A stretch of 64,000 nt of DNA, taken from positions 18,600,001 to 18,664,000 of the forward strand of contig CM041465.1 in assembly GCA_023213395.1 (NCBI GenBank), given 5' to 3'. Positions within the stretch are counted from its first letter, which is position 1; every line of letters begins with the position of its first letter. The notes beneath the pieces were generated by a model. That model ran no database searches and was not told where the DNA came from. It saw only the letters and a program-made list of their open reading frames with translations. The translations under genes were made by a program, and so were the position numbers. This DNA comes from Cycas panzhihuaensis. Lineage: Eukaryota; Cycadophyta. This document shows positions 36,130 to 46,902 of this stretch, piece by piece.

Positions 36130-38340
36130 CAGCCGTCATTTTTGTGGCATCATTAGCATCTATTACGAATATGCAATCTATGTGGTTAATATCCTGTGTA
36201 GTATCTATACTGTCAGCTCCTTAATTAAAGTCATCATATTTTCTGCATGATATTTTCCATTCATATAATGATGTTCTTCGTTGCCCCTGTTATTGATCTT
36301 CATTCGATCAATGACTGTTTGATATGTTGATAAATATTGGCTGTTTGCATGTGTATTTTTTAGTTGTTTGCGTTTAGCCATGATGATCATCATTGTTGAA
36401 TTATTTTGTAGCCTTTGCTGCCTGCATGATGATATACAGTTTGTAAATTCTTCATTGATGCCACCATTTCACCACAGATTATAATTATAGTCATTGTATT
36501 TACCCATTCATCGTGATAAATATATCATATGATGTATTTTACAAAGTTGCATTAATGTTATTTAAGTTGCCCAATGTTATTTTTAATTGGCCCTTTGATT
36601 TATATTATCATCAATGATAAATTGATATGGATAATATTTATAAAGTCGCATTTTTTTAATAAAATTTTCTTTGATATTGTTTCAAAGTTAAGTGTCTTTT
36701 ATCTGAAAGATATATATTGATATATTGATATCAAAAGCTACCCTTTCTATTCAATTTGGCATTTTGATGGATATATAAGTATATATTTTTTCACTTGCAA
36801 AGTGGTATAAATACTTTATAAGGCATTGAGATAATTTTGATATGGAAAAGTGGGTGATTGTGTGCTTTCTTGCACGCATCTTGCATGAGAAAGTTAATGG
36901 GTATGAGGCAATGCATGTAGCTCTCTTGTGTATGTTGTACATGGGAGAGTGAGTTGGGCGAAGAAGTGACTATCAGTTCTCTTTGCATAAGAAAATTGAT
37001 GTGGCGATGACATGGGTGTTATGAGGTGGTATTATGGTGACTTAATTTGAAGTGAAGAGAGTGTATTAAGCACGCTTCCTCTATGGGCAAGAGTAGGTGA
37101 TTTAAGACATGTTTGTTGCATGCATGATGGTAACTGTCTAATAGGCAAGATGAGGCGAGGATGTATACTTGTTGCATGTGATTACATGGCAAGTTTTGGG
37201 CTTATGTTAGGCTGGTATTAAAGGCATGCTTATAGGGTGAAATTGGGCAAGTTTGATAGGTGAATTTAGGTGAGAAAGGGCAAAGATGAACATAAGAGAT
37301 ACCTTTATTATAACTTATTACAAATTCTATTACTGTTTTTAGTATGGCATTGATCATTACACAAAGTTAATACAAAATTCATTATTTATGTGATTATTTA
37401 GTGAAATAAGTGTGATCTATTAATGATTACATTCGAGTTCAGTTGCATCAGATGTATATGAGGTGATGAAGTTCAGAATTTGCTTGTATGATTGGTTATC
37501 ATTGATGATAGACCATTATACTTTAATAGTTGGACTATTGATAGCATAAGGTGTGTGGCCTTGCTTGATGCTGGTTCAACATGGGTGTATATCTAAACAA
37601 GTCTAATGTGGAAGTGAAGTAAAGTGCTTAATGAAATTGAAGTGTAAATAGAAAGGTCTAAGACGAGAAGCCTTAAAATTAGTTATGCCTTTGTGATGGT
37701 ATAGTATAGTTGACCTATAAGGTTACATTGCAGGTGTGTATCATGATATAGATGGTGAGGTTGGTGCATGTTGTGGTTTGCCTCCCATGTTTTGTTGGTA
37801 TGAGTTATAGCAGACAGGTATGGAATCCCTTATTATGACTGTTCATGGTATATTTTCCCCTCATATTTTGTGTTTGGACCAAGTCAGAAGCCTTCCATTA
37901 TTTCCCTTTGTGCATTAGAGTGCACACATCTTAGATGAAGATTGTAGCAGCAAGATTGCAAGCATTTGAAGCTTATGGATTGTTTAGCTTATAAATAGTG
38001 TGACCTATAAGGGGAAATGCATGTGACCAGTCTATATATTACAAATTTATTGACGTATCATGCTAAGTGTCATTTGGTTATAGGTTTTATCCTTCATTGC
38101 TTCACTTTCTTGAGTTGTTATTTCAGTAGGTGTAGAGGTTTGTTTGCCTAACATTGTGCTTGAGACGAAAGTAGGACTTAGTGACAGGTTGATGAGGAGG
38201 AGCTATTAGATGAAGTGACATGGATTGCAACCCCATGTTCCATTGATAGGTGAAGACCTATAGGATGATGGAGGATCATGGATCAATATGCCAGTCAAAA
38301 CTTGAGATAGATACCAACATTCTAGTGAGTACAGATTCAC
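36130..38340 (+). other. Element B internal region, right of element D
   Basis: It is A/T-rich with no recognised domain on either strand. It separates D from the copia RT remnant of B. It may be sequence picked up by a LARD-like element or simply eroded gag-pol. Confidence 0.45.
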
Positions 38341-38344
38341 AATG

Positions 38345-38700
38345 AAGAGTTGTATTGAAGCAAAGTACCTAGTTGATTTATAAGTTGGTAAGCTTGTTGC
38401 ACAGGATTTCTAGCAAGAAGAAGGATTAAGGTATGATGAGATATTTTTCACCAGTCTCTATGTTCATTAGTCTATTTGATCCTTACTTTAGCAGCTTCGG
38501 TTAGTTGAGTATCATATTGTATCTTATCAGTGTTCCTTAATGAAGACTTGAAGAGATGATTCACATGGCATAAGTGGCTCATCCTCTTAGTTTAGTTAGA
38601 GGAATTTAGCTTAGTTGAATAGATGAAGTGTCAGGTGCAGAGAGAGCTGTATGGTTACAAGCCTGTTGGAGCATTTCCAAATAATTGAGCACATACGAGG
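38345..38700 (+). pseudogene. Copia RT remnant (element B)
   Basis: With frame changes the plus strand gives LVAQDF, QEEGLRYDEIFF, SVFLNEDLKR, a MIHMA fragment and VQRELYGYKPVGAF. These parallel the copia series KARLVAKGF, QxEGxDYDEIF, FLNGDLxEEIYM and [12 protein letters not shown]. The domain stops before YVDD, and the polypurine tract follows about 125 bp later, so RT end and RNase H are deleted. Confidence 0.7.
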
Positions 38701-38824
38701 CATGGCATTATTACATCCAAGTGTTGATTGCTACATCGACGTTCATGCATATTGGGTTGAGTAAGGTTATCCTTGAGAGGGGATTTATTCCCAATGATAA
38801 TCCTTATTGTCCCACATTTACATT

Positions 38825-38833
38825 AAGAGGGGA
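38825..38833 (+). other. Polypurine tract of element B
   Basis: AAGAGGGGA directly abuts the 3' LTR start TATTAAAATATGTGACC. Confidence 0.8.
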
Positions 38834-38964
38834 TATTAAAATATGTGACCATACCACCTAATGTAAAGTGGGTCTCCTATTTATGTGCCTAATTATGTGG
38901 CACAATAGTCTCGATTATAGTGACCTAATGGATGTAATTATGATTATATTTAGCTCTTTAGATC
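38834..38964 (+). repeat. 3' LTR of element B, left part
   Basis: This 131-bp part matches 17773-17903. The rest lies at 46707-46897 beyond element C. Confidence 0.9.
38960..38964. repeat. TSD of element C, left copy (AGATC)
   Basis: AGATC recurs at 46702-46706, just outside the second LTR of C. Confidence 0.88.
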
Positions 38965-39394
38965 TGTAAGAAAAGAGGCACATGTACAGTATTAATAAGA
39001 TCTACATGTGCAAGAAATAATAGGAAATAACACTATAGAGGTACACATTAATTGACAGGTAGAAAACCCCTTCTGGGGAAGAAAAAACACCTCTTAAAAA
39101 TATAATTCATTAATAAGGAATAAATACCATGCTACAAAACCACCATCAACTAAAACCAACCTTTAAACAGGCATTTGGATAGACTTCCTAGATTCTTGGA
39201 ACCAACTCCATGAATCTAGGAGATGAATAAATACTAAGGAGCTTCATTGGAATGCAGTTCCGCATTTCAATAACCTTCCACAAATTAATAAAATAAACCT
39301 AAGTTTAAACATTATAATCACTTAAATTACATATTAAACATGTGACTAAATAATGACATAAAAGAAACATAAAGATTATATTAATATTCTAACA
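38965..39394 (-). repeat. 3' LTR of element C
   Basis: Plus-strand ends are TGTAAGAAAAGAGG and TTCTAACA. It is closely similar to 46273-46701. Confidence 0.93.
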
Positions 39395-39404
39395 TCCTCC
39401 TTTA
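39395..39404 (-). other. Polypurine tract of element C
   Basis: On the minus strand TAAAGGAGGA precedes the LTR start TGTTAGAA. Confidence 0.75.
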
Positions 39405-39419
39405 ATATAAACTTTTGTG

Positions 39420-40115
39420 CTGTAGAGAAAGAAGGTCTCCATCATGATGATCCCCCTTTAATGGAGACTTCTTTTATCTACAACAGATCTCTGAGATTTA
39501 AAAACTTTACTTCAGTTAAAGACTTTGTAAGAATGTCAGTAATTTATAAATCTGTTATACAATAAGATAAAGAAACAAGATTATCAGTAACTAAATTGCA
39601 AATAAAATGTTGATGTAATTCTATATGTTTAGTCCTAGAATGTGAAACTGGATTTGTAGCTATAGCAATTGCACCTTGATTATCAACTTTAATTTCAATG
39701 GAAGAGTTTAGAGATAGACCAATTTCATTTAGTAAAGATTTAAGCTAAAGTGCTTCTTTACCAACTTCAACAAGTGCACGATATTCTGCTTTAGTTGTGG
39801 ATAAAGCAAGTGCTTGCATTTTTTTACTAAACTAAGTAATAGGTGAGGAATCTATAAAAAATACATAACCTAAAGTAGATTTGTGATCAGTTATATCACC
39901 TACCCAATTGAAATCAGTATATTCAGTTAATGTTAGAGATTTATTACAAAAATTATAAGTTAAATCATAAACACAGTATGCTTTAGATAACATAAGATAC
40001 GTTTAGCGGCTTTCCAATGAGATTCGTGTGGCTGCTGTATATAATGGGAACATAAAGCGACAGTATAAGAAATATCAGGGTGGGTTTGAGTTAGATAGAT
40101 AAGACTACCAATTAG
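39420..40115 (-). pseudogene. Copia RNase H (element C)
   Basis: The minus strand gives QALALSTTKAEYRALVEVGK, IEIKVDNQGAIAIATNPVSH, SRTKHIELHQHFI and ITDILTKSL, the copia RNase H. A TAG at 39745-39747 replaces the Trp of ALWLK. It continues the RT frame after a stop at about 40116. Confidence 0.88.
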
Positions 40116-41000
40116 TTATCTATATAGTGTAGGATCATAAAGAGGTGATGAACAATCAGTAGATAGCTTAACTCCTGATTGTAACAGATTAGATACAGGT
40201 TTAGTATTTTCCATGTTAAACCATTGAATTAACTCTAGAATATACTTAGGTTGAGATATTGTTATATTTGAATGAATTTGAAAAACTTGTAAACCAAGAA
40301 AGTAATGTAATAGACCTAAATCGGTCATTTCAAATTTTTTCATTAAAGTGGATTTTAAATGATGAATATTATGAGTTGATGATCTAGTAATGATAATGTC
40401 ATTAACATAGAGGATTAGAATAGTAAGATTTTTATTTTCACGTTTAAAATAAAGATTTGGATCACTAATACATCTAGTGTATCCAATGTGAATTAAATAC
40501 TCATCTACTTTAGTATACCAAGCTTGAGGAGCTTGTTTTAAACCGTAAATAGATTTTTTAAGTTTGTAAACTAAATTAGGATTTTTAATGAATCTATGTA
40601 GCTGAGACATATAGATCTCTTCTTTGAGATCACCATTCAAGAAAGCACTCTTAACGTCTATTTGGTGGATTTCCCAACCAAACTTGGCTGCAAGAGCAAT
40701 AATTATTTTGATTGTATTCATCTTTGCAACAGGGCCAAAGGTTTCATTATAATCATTGCCATCTATTTGAGAAAATCCTTTTGCAACAAGGCGAGCTTTA
40801 TATTTTTTAATTGCGCCTATTGAGTTATATTTAGTCCTATAAACCCATTTACAGTCGATGACATTTTTCCTAGGTGGGAGAGGAACAAGATCCCAGGTTG
40901 AATTTTTAATTAAGGTATCAAATTCAGTCTGCATAGCATCCTGCCATACAGGATTGTTACTAGCTTATTTAAATGTTTTGGGATCATTGTTGTCCATTAT
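40116..41000 (-). pseudogene. Copia reverse transcriptase (element C)
   Basis: A 272-residue open frame has [71 protein letters not shown] and NTKPVSNLL. The catalytic YVDD is YVND at 40398-40409, a single G-to-A change. The upstream part continues past a stop to about 41000. Confidence 0.92.
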
Positions 41001-41033
41001 TTTTTCCATTAAGGCAAAATTAACATGTAGTTT

Positions 41034-42560
41034 TTACGCACGTGTGTGTCTGGTATCGGTAGGATTACCTATATCAGATCCACCATCAGCAAGTGCTTTT
41101 GGTGCCCAAACAGGTTGCTTGTGAGTAACTGTATTTAAAGATGCAGGTTGATTTGATGAACTAACATGAAGGGAAGGATCTATTTCAGTGGGTTTAGATA
41201 GAGTCCAATTTTGGACTTGAGTTGATAAAGATTCTATAACTTCTGAATCAACTTGTTTATCAGAAGGGTCAACCAAATAAGTGTTGGTTAACAAATTTTT
41301 AACAGGAAGTTCTACATAAGTAGATATTGAAGAAGATTCTTCTTTATCAAATATTACATCACACAAAATAGAAATATGATGCGTGACTGGATCTAAGAGT
41401 CTATAAGCTTTACTCTCTTCGCTGTATCTAACAAAGATGTATTTTTCATGAGGGATGTGTCCCCACGCAATACTGCCAAAGATTTGTAAATGATTAACAG
41501 ATGGTTTTCTTCTAGACCATTTTTGTTCTGGAGTAACATTCTGTAGACATTTACTAGGTAAACGATTTAATAAATAATTAGAGCAGTTAATTGCTTCTGC
41601 CCATAATTTTAAATCTAGATTCTTTGCATGTAACATGCAACGAGTCATCTCAACCAGAGTACGATTTTTGCATTCAACAATACCATTTTGTTGAGGTGTG
41701 TAAGTAACAGAATGTTGGAACCAAATTCCATGTGATTTGTAGAAAAAAGTAAATTTTCCACTTAAATATTCCTCAGCATTATTAGATCGAAATATTTTGA
41801 TTTTTGAATTTGATTGATTTTCAACTAACGTTTTATATTCAACGAAAATGTCAAACACTTTACTACGTATTTTGAGCATGTAAACCCAACATTTTCTTGA
41901 ATAATCATCTATAAATGTAACAAAATAACGAGAACCTGAGTATGATGTTACATGAAAGGGTCCACATATGTTAGAGTGGACAAGTTCAAGTGGAGCAGTT
42001 GCTTTGTATTGAGTTTTATTTAGAAATGGATCCATGTGTTGTTTGCCTATCACACAGGCTTTACAAATACCATAAACACTATTTAAGGGTGGTAAACCAT
42101 GTACCATTTCATGCTTCTTTAAATATTGCAATTTGCCATAACTTGTATAGCCAAATCGTACATGCCGAAGTTTGCTGACTGACTCAGATTTGGTAATAAA
42201 GGCACTAAAAGATTTTGTTTTGTTATTTTGAAGAATTGTTAGACTATAGAGACCTATGTTATGATCAACAAGTCCTAAGGCAATACGTCTGAATTTGTTT
42301 AATAGTTCCTTAATGATAAATTTATTTTTCCAAAATTTGACGACAAGGTCTTTCTGGCAGATTTGATAGATAGAAAGTAGGTTTGGTAACAAACCAGGTA
42401 CGTAAAAGACGTCCTTGATTGAACCATCTTTTAAGATAACATCACTTGATCCTTTGACTTTAAGTTGATTACCACTTCCGAAAGAAATCTCTTCTTTAGA
42501 GTTCGTATCAGATTGATAAGTGGTTAAATTTTTCTGGTGTCCAGTCATGTGATAAGATGG
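41034..42560 (-). pseudogene. Copia protease end, GAG-pre-integrase and integrase (element C)
   Basis: A 504-residue open frame runs from TGHQKNLTTYQ (just after the protease motif) through KDVFYVPGLLPNLLS, RHVRFGYTSYGKL, CKACVIGKQH, the integrase core and a C-terminal linker ending near KQPVWAPKALADG. Catalytic positions are N (VHSNICGP), N (RSNNAEEY) and E (QQNGIVECKNRT). Both Asp residues have become Asn. Protein of this length with so few stops is the best preserved coding stretch in the window. Confidence 0.92.
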
Positions 42561-42600
42561 ACTAGAGTCAAGGATCCACTGTGGTGGTTGATTTAAAGGG
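42540..42600 (-). pseudogene. Copia protease active-site segment (element C)
   Basis: WILDSSPSYHMTG matches the copia WILDSGASxHM motif, but the active-site DSG is DSS. It runs directly into the frame starting at 42548. Confidence 0.8.
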
Positions 42601-43652
42601 GCAACAAATGCAGAAGTTGTTGCTGCTAAAGAGCGATTATGAGATTGATGATTTTAGGTTCGTGATTGAGAATGGGATTGAAAATGGGATTGTAGATAGG
42701 ATTGAAATACCTTGGAAGCTTTCCATGCTTCTGAAGATATTCTACTTCTATTTACATCAATAGTGTGGCCTCTTTTATGACAATAGGCATAACTAATATT
42801 CTAAGAAGAAGTTGCGTTGTTCCTATTATGAAAGAATTGATTTGGAGTATTCTAGTGTTTAGTTAGACCAGAATATTTTACATTATTTTATGAATTAGAT
42901 GGTGAATCTCTATGAGGTTTCTGAAATTTTAAATTATTATGAAAATTATTCTGTTGTTTGTTTTTGAATTGTGGCTTAGTTTTGGAAAACAAAACCTGTG
43001 AAGGATCTGTTAATGCACCTATTTGAATTAACATTGTCTAATGTTTAATCAGCTAGTTTGTCAACTGATTGAATGTTATAGGTCAGTTTCCAGTTTGTTG
43101 TCTGGTAGTTTTGTAGAGATTAAAGTGTTTTGGTAGTTTGTTTACTGCAAGACGTATGAGTGTGTCGTCATCTTTAACATGCGTAATTATTTTTTCAACA
43201 TCACCTTCTTTGGTTTTAGATTTGATACAGTTATCTAGATCTTTATTAATTAATTAAATTCTAGTTAAAAATTCCTCAACATTAGAAAAATCATCAAAAG
43301 TAAGGTTATACAATTGTTGTTATAGGATAGCCACTTGATGTGTATCTACCTTATCATATTTTTCTTGTAAGGTTTTCCAGATAGTGGCTAAGACATCTAT
43401 TTCAGAAAACTGCCGACTGATTTCTGGTGAAAGTGAGTTTAATATAGTGCCTAAGGTAGCATCTGAGTTCATCAGATATACTATATAACTCTCTGTAGCA
43501 TCTCCTTTTGGTTTTTAAAATTCACATGTCACATATCTCCATATCTTTTACCATTTGAGCTGATGGGATATGTGATTCCTCCAGTCAGCATAGTTTGAGC
43601 TAGTTAATACTAGAATTGGAACACAGGTGATTGTCCCTAGCATTAATGCCAT
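42601..43652 (-). pseudogene. Copia gag (element C)
   Basis: ATG at 43652 starts MALMLGTITCVPILVLTSSN, followed by YADWRNHISHQL, a UBN2-type core (SDATLGTILNSLSPEISRQF, WKTLQEKYDKVDTHQVAIL, FDDFSNVEEFLTRI) and a worn zinc knuckle near 42770 (AYCHKRGHTID). Stops are TAG or TAA at expected Trp or Gln positions. The capsid protein packages the element RNA. Confidence 0.82.
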
Positions 43653-44185
43653 ATTAGGAGTGTTGAGGTTTGATTGTAGATTGAAGAGTTATGAAGGTGA
43701 TTGGAAAAATAATCACTTAGTAAAAAGTACTAATCATATTAATAGATATAATTCAAGAAAGTATTCTAGTATGCATTAGTTGAATTTAAGATAAAATATC
43801 ATATGTTTATAGACAGATGAATAAACAAATGACCTCTTAAAATATTGCCTTAAGCAGACCCTTTTTATAAATAATTCTCTTTGAGAAATAGTCCCCCTTT
43901 GATAAACAAATTAGTTTCCCTTACTCTGAACAAATGAAAAGTCCCCCTTTAATTAAAACAGTTTTAAAAGAATTCCCTTTAAAAAATGAATGTTTTCTAA
44001 AAAAACGTTTAAATTCCAAGAACATGAAATTAAAGCACTTAATTATATGTTGTAATTGATTTAGTTAGATGCATTAAGATGGCAATAACTTTGAAGATAT
44101 CAAACTAATTTTCAAGATATTAATTGTCCTTAAATAATTAAGCTTTATTTTGAAAAAAAAAAAAGGTATATAAATGTAAATTAAA
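43653..44185 (-). other. Element C leader between gag and the U2 copy
   Basis: It is A/T-rich with no domain recognised. Short runs CCCCCTTTGATAAACAA and CCCCCTTTAATTAAAAC (plus strand) resemble the G-tract repeat unit further up the leader, in opposite orientation. Confidence 0.4.
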
Positions 44186-44189
44186 AGGT

Positions 44190-44292
44190 ATTGAATTTAA
44201 TATCATAGAGTTTTAATAATCTAGGTATCAAATATTAAACTTATAAGAATAGATGCTACATTTGATCTTAGCTAAAATACTAAAAAAGGTAT
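44190..44292 (-). pseudogene. U2 snRNA pseudogene inside element C
   Basis: U2 snRNA pairs with the intron branch site in the spliceosome. From 44292 downward the minus strand reads ATACCTTTTTTAG, then TTTTAGCTAAGATCAA, TGTAGCATCTATTCTTAT and AAGTTTAATATTTGATA, matching the start of U2 nearly base for base over about 67 nt. GATATTAAATTCAA further on fits the Sm-site area. Most differences are C-to-T or G-to-A. The branch-pairing GTAGTA is GTAGCA. The 3' stem-loops are not visible, and no upstream sequence element is seen. The copy is in the sense orientation of element C. Confidence 0.85.
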
Positions 44293-44479
44293 ATATATAT
44301 ATATAATCTTATAATGAGTGTTTTGAAGGTTATATATACCTTATATATGAAACATAAACAAATAGAATATAAAATTAATTAGGGAGGAATAGTTTATTTT
44401 AATTTTATAAATAACTGTAATACTATATAAGGGGGGAAAGATTTTATAGTGACTAATTAAATGTCATACATTAAAGAAA

Positions 44480-44935
44480 TGTTGAAAAGGTTAATTGAAA
44501 GAGGGGGAGATATTTTGATTAAAATGTAATAAAGGACAGGGGGTTTTGATTAAATTAAAATGTAATGAGGGAGGGGAGTATTTGATTGTATTACAATATA
44601 ATAAGGGAAGGGCGGGGGGGGGGGGTATTTGATTTAATTAAAATATAATAAGGAAATGGGGGTTATTTGATTTAATTTAAATCAAAATGTGATAAAAAAA
44701 GGGGGTATTTGATTAACTTAAAATGTAATAAGGGAGGGGGGGGGGGTGGAATTTGATTTCCTTTAAATCAAAAAATTTGCTAAAAGGGAGGGAGGGTTAG
44801 GTTTTATTTAAATTAAAGTATGATAAAAGGAAGGGGGCTAGATTTATTTAAATCAAAATGTGATAAAGGGGGGGGGGGGGCTAAAGTTTTATTTAAATCA
44901 AAATTAAAAAAGAAAAAAATGAAAAAACCTAAACC
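44480..44935. repeat. G-run tandem repeat in the leader of element C
   Basis: About nine degenerate units of some 45-60 bp each combine a run of 4-13 G with TATTTGATTTAATTAAAATG or a variant and TAATAAGG or TGATAAA. The G runs at about 44609, 44738 and 44868 reach ten or more. On the element's sense strand these are C runs. Polymerase slippage is likely. No coding meaning is seen. Confidence 0.8.
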
Positions 44936-45467
44936 TAAATGGATGGACCCGACGAAATTATTCGATTAAAAAAATAAAATCAATTTTGAAGATGCATTAG
45001 GGTCTGAGGGGGGTATGGGCGTAAGAAACCCTACCTGGTATTTTCCATGGCGGCGATGCTCCGTATGTAGGTTAGAGAGGAGACGAAGACAGGGACGGGC
45101 AACATCTAATTTCCATGCCAACCAAGCATCACATGAAGAATTATTTTTGTTGGTGGTGAAGGACTAGAAAGGAAATCCTCTGTCTCCTAGTGGTAGTTCA
45201 ACCTCAGTCACATAGGCTCTTCAATATATTCCAGAATTTATATTCTGTTTTATTCTCCCAGTTTGCATTTGAGATTCTTTAATAAGAAGTTATTCGCAAG
45301 AGAGGCAGGGGATTCATCAAATTATTTTGGAAGAAGTTAGCAATTAATTGGATAAAATGAATGGAGTGCCTTTTAATGATTATTCGTTCAAGAAATAGAA
45401 ATCAGCATCTACGGACAGAGTGTCATTCATGGGGCAAGGGGCACAGAAGAGGGTAATGTGACTAAAG
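44936..45467. other. Leader sequence of element C upstream of the XPB fragment
   Basis: It is less A/T-rich than its surroundings. It could be 5' UTR or N-terminal coding sequence of the captured XPB mRNA (plus strand), but I cannot match it. Confidence 0.35.
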
Positions 45468-46265
45468 ATTGGAAGGACCTAGAGTTGAAGGCTGACAATG
45501 AGAATAGACTGCTACGGGTGACCCTGAAGGGAGACATTAATTCTAGACACGTCATCACAATTTTATAAGCAAGCCTATGACTTTTTAATAGAAATTATAG
45601 AGCCGGTGAGTAGGCTGGAGTTAATTCACGAGCACACATTGACAGAGAATTCTTTGTATCTTCTTTGCATCATGGGCATCAGGCCGACAAGATTATCAGT
45701 GTCCTCGACATGTTATCCAAGACCAAACTTCATCTAAACACTGTTCGATTCATTCGTAATTCCACTACAAATTATGCAAAAGCTAGACTGGTTTTGAAGA
45801 AGAATAGGTGTTATGTAGAATCGCAATTTCCAGATGTTCTTAAAAAGATTCTCAGAGACCCGGTCATGAAAAATGCAAGAATTAAAAGAGAAGAAGATGC
45901 GGTGGATGCCAAAAATGAGGAGCTCCACAGTTTTGAAATTGATTACTCTAAATTGGACTCGGTGAAAGAGTGGTGCATGCCTCAAAACCTAGGATATCCA
46001 TTGCTGGAGGAATACGATTTCAGAAATGACGGACCCAGCATCGATATTAAGCTCAAGCCCATTGCACAGCTCTGATCGTATCAAGAGAAAAGTCTGAGCA
46101 AGATGTTTACAAATGGAAGAACAAGGTCAGGCCTGATTGTGCTTTCTTGCGATGCCAGAAAATCTCTTGTTGGAGTTGCAACAACTGCCTATTTAGGTAA
46201 GACGTGTCTCTGCTTGGCAACAAATAGAGTGTCTGTGGAACAGTGGGCTTACCAGTTTAAGCTCT
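45468..46265 (+). pseudogene. XPB: Captured XPB/ERCC3 (TFIIH DNA helicase) gene fragment
   Basis: XPB is the 3'-5' helicase/translocase of TFIIH, acting in transcription start and DNA repair. The plus strand holds [112 protein letters not shown] and [20 protein letters not shown]. This is the N-terminal region up to just after Walker A, without introns. There are frameshifts near 45550 and 45675 and one TGA (46073-46075) for Arg. Walker A is CDARKS instead of CGAGKS. It ends at the PBS of element C and is antisense to that element. Confidence 0.88.
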
Positions 46266-46272
46266 AATACCA
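46261..46272 (-). other. Primer-binding site of element C
   Basis: On the minus strand it reads TGGTATTAGAGC, one transition from the initiator-Met PBS, and directly follows the LTR end. Its GCTCT (plus strand, 46261-46265) is shared with the XPB coding sequence. Confidence 0.9.
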
Positions 46273-46701
46273 TGTGAGAAAAGAGGCACATGTACATCGT
46301 TAACAGGATCTACATATGTAAGAAATAATGGGAAATAACATTGCATAGGTACACATTAATTAACAGGTGGAAAACCCCTTCTAGGGAAGAAAAACCACCT
46401 TCTAAAAATCTAATTTATTAATAAGGAATAAATACCATGCTACAAAACCACCATCAACCAAAACCAACCTTTAAACAGGCATTTGGGCAGACTTCCTAGA
46501 TTCTTGAAACCAACTCCATGAATCTAGGAGATGAATAAATACTAAGAAGGTTCATTGGAATGCAGTTCTACATTTCAACGACCTTCCATAAATTAATAAA
46601 ATAAACCTAAGTTTAAACATTATAATCACTTAAATTACATATTAAACATGTGACTAAATAATGACATAAATAAACATAAAGATTACATTAATATTCTAAC
46701 A
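46273..46701 (-). repeat. 5' LTR of element C
   Basis: It starts TGTGAGAAAAGAGG and ends TTCTAACA on the plus strand. It pairs with 38965-39394. Confidence 0.93.
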
Positions 46702-46706
46702 AGATC
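46702..46706. repeat. TSD of element C, right copy (AGATC)
   Basis: It pairs with 38960-38964. The LTR of B resumes at once after it. Confidence 0.88.
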
Positions 46707-46897
46707 TATAAATATAGATCAAAGTCCATCTTTATGGAACATTATTTTGTCATAATGTAATTATTATTCATTTCTGGGTTTTCACCTATAAGGGTTTCCC
46801 ATAACAATATGGTATCCCATGTATCTTCTTCTACTTACTATCTGCCTGATATGAAAGATCATGTTGACCTTATTTGCTTTAGTTGCATTTTCTAATA
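46707..46897 (+). repeat. 3' LTR of element B, right part
   Basis: This 191-bp part matches 17904-18094. It ends TTTTCTAATA where the 5' copy has TTTTCTAACA. Confidence 0.9.
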
Positions 46898-46902
46898 GTA
46901 TC
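46898..46902. repeat. TSD of element B, right copy (GTATC)
   Basis: It pairs with 17768-17772 and returns to the integrase of element A. Confidence 0.85.

Larger units (their letters stand above)
38965..46701 (-). mobile_element. Element C: Ty1/copia element with captured U2 snRNA and XPB fragments
   Basis: LTRs of 430 and 429 bp (38965-39394, 46273-46701), a TSD (AGATC), a PBS and a polypurine tract are all present. Minus-strand order is LTR, PBS, a 2.6-kb leader, gag, protease, integrase, RT, RNase H, polypurine tract, LTR. The long open frames and close LTRs suggest it is the youngest element of the nest. The leader is unusually long and holds host-derived sequence. Catalytic Asp to Asn changes in integrase and RT mean it is dead now. 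Confidence 0.93.
17773..46897 (+). mobile_element. Element B: decayed copia-type element with 322-bp LTRs, carrying D and C
   Basis: The 5' LTR (17773-18094) and the 3' LTR (38834-38964 plus 46707-46897) are both 322 bp once element C and one TSD copy are excluded. An initiator-Met-type PBS follows the 5' LTR, and a polypurine tract precedes the 3' LTR. The interior without D is only about 3.6 kb, mostly without recognisable coding, and has a copia RT remnant just before the polypurine tract. B therefore looks like a deletion derivative or a LARD-like non-autonomous element. Confidence 0.88.

Noticed and set aside
45468-46265. Functional XPB gene
   Set aside because: Only the N-terminal half is present, with two shifts, a stop, a broken Walker A and a border at a retroelement PBS.
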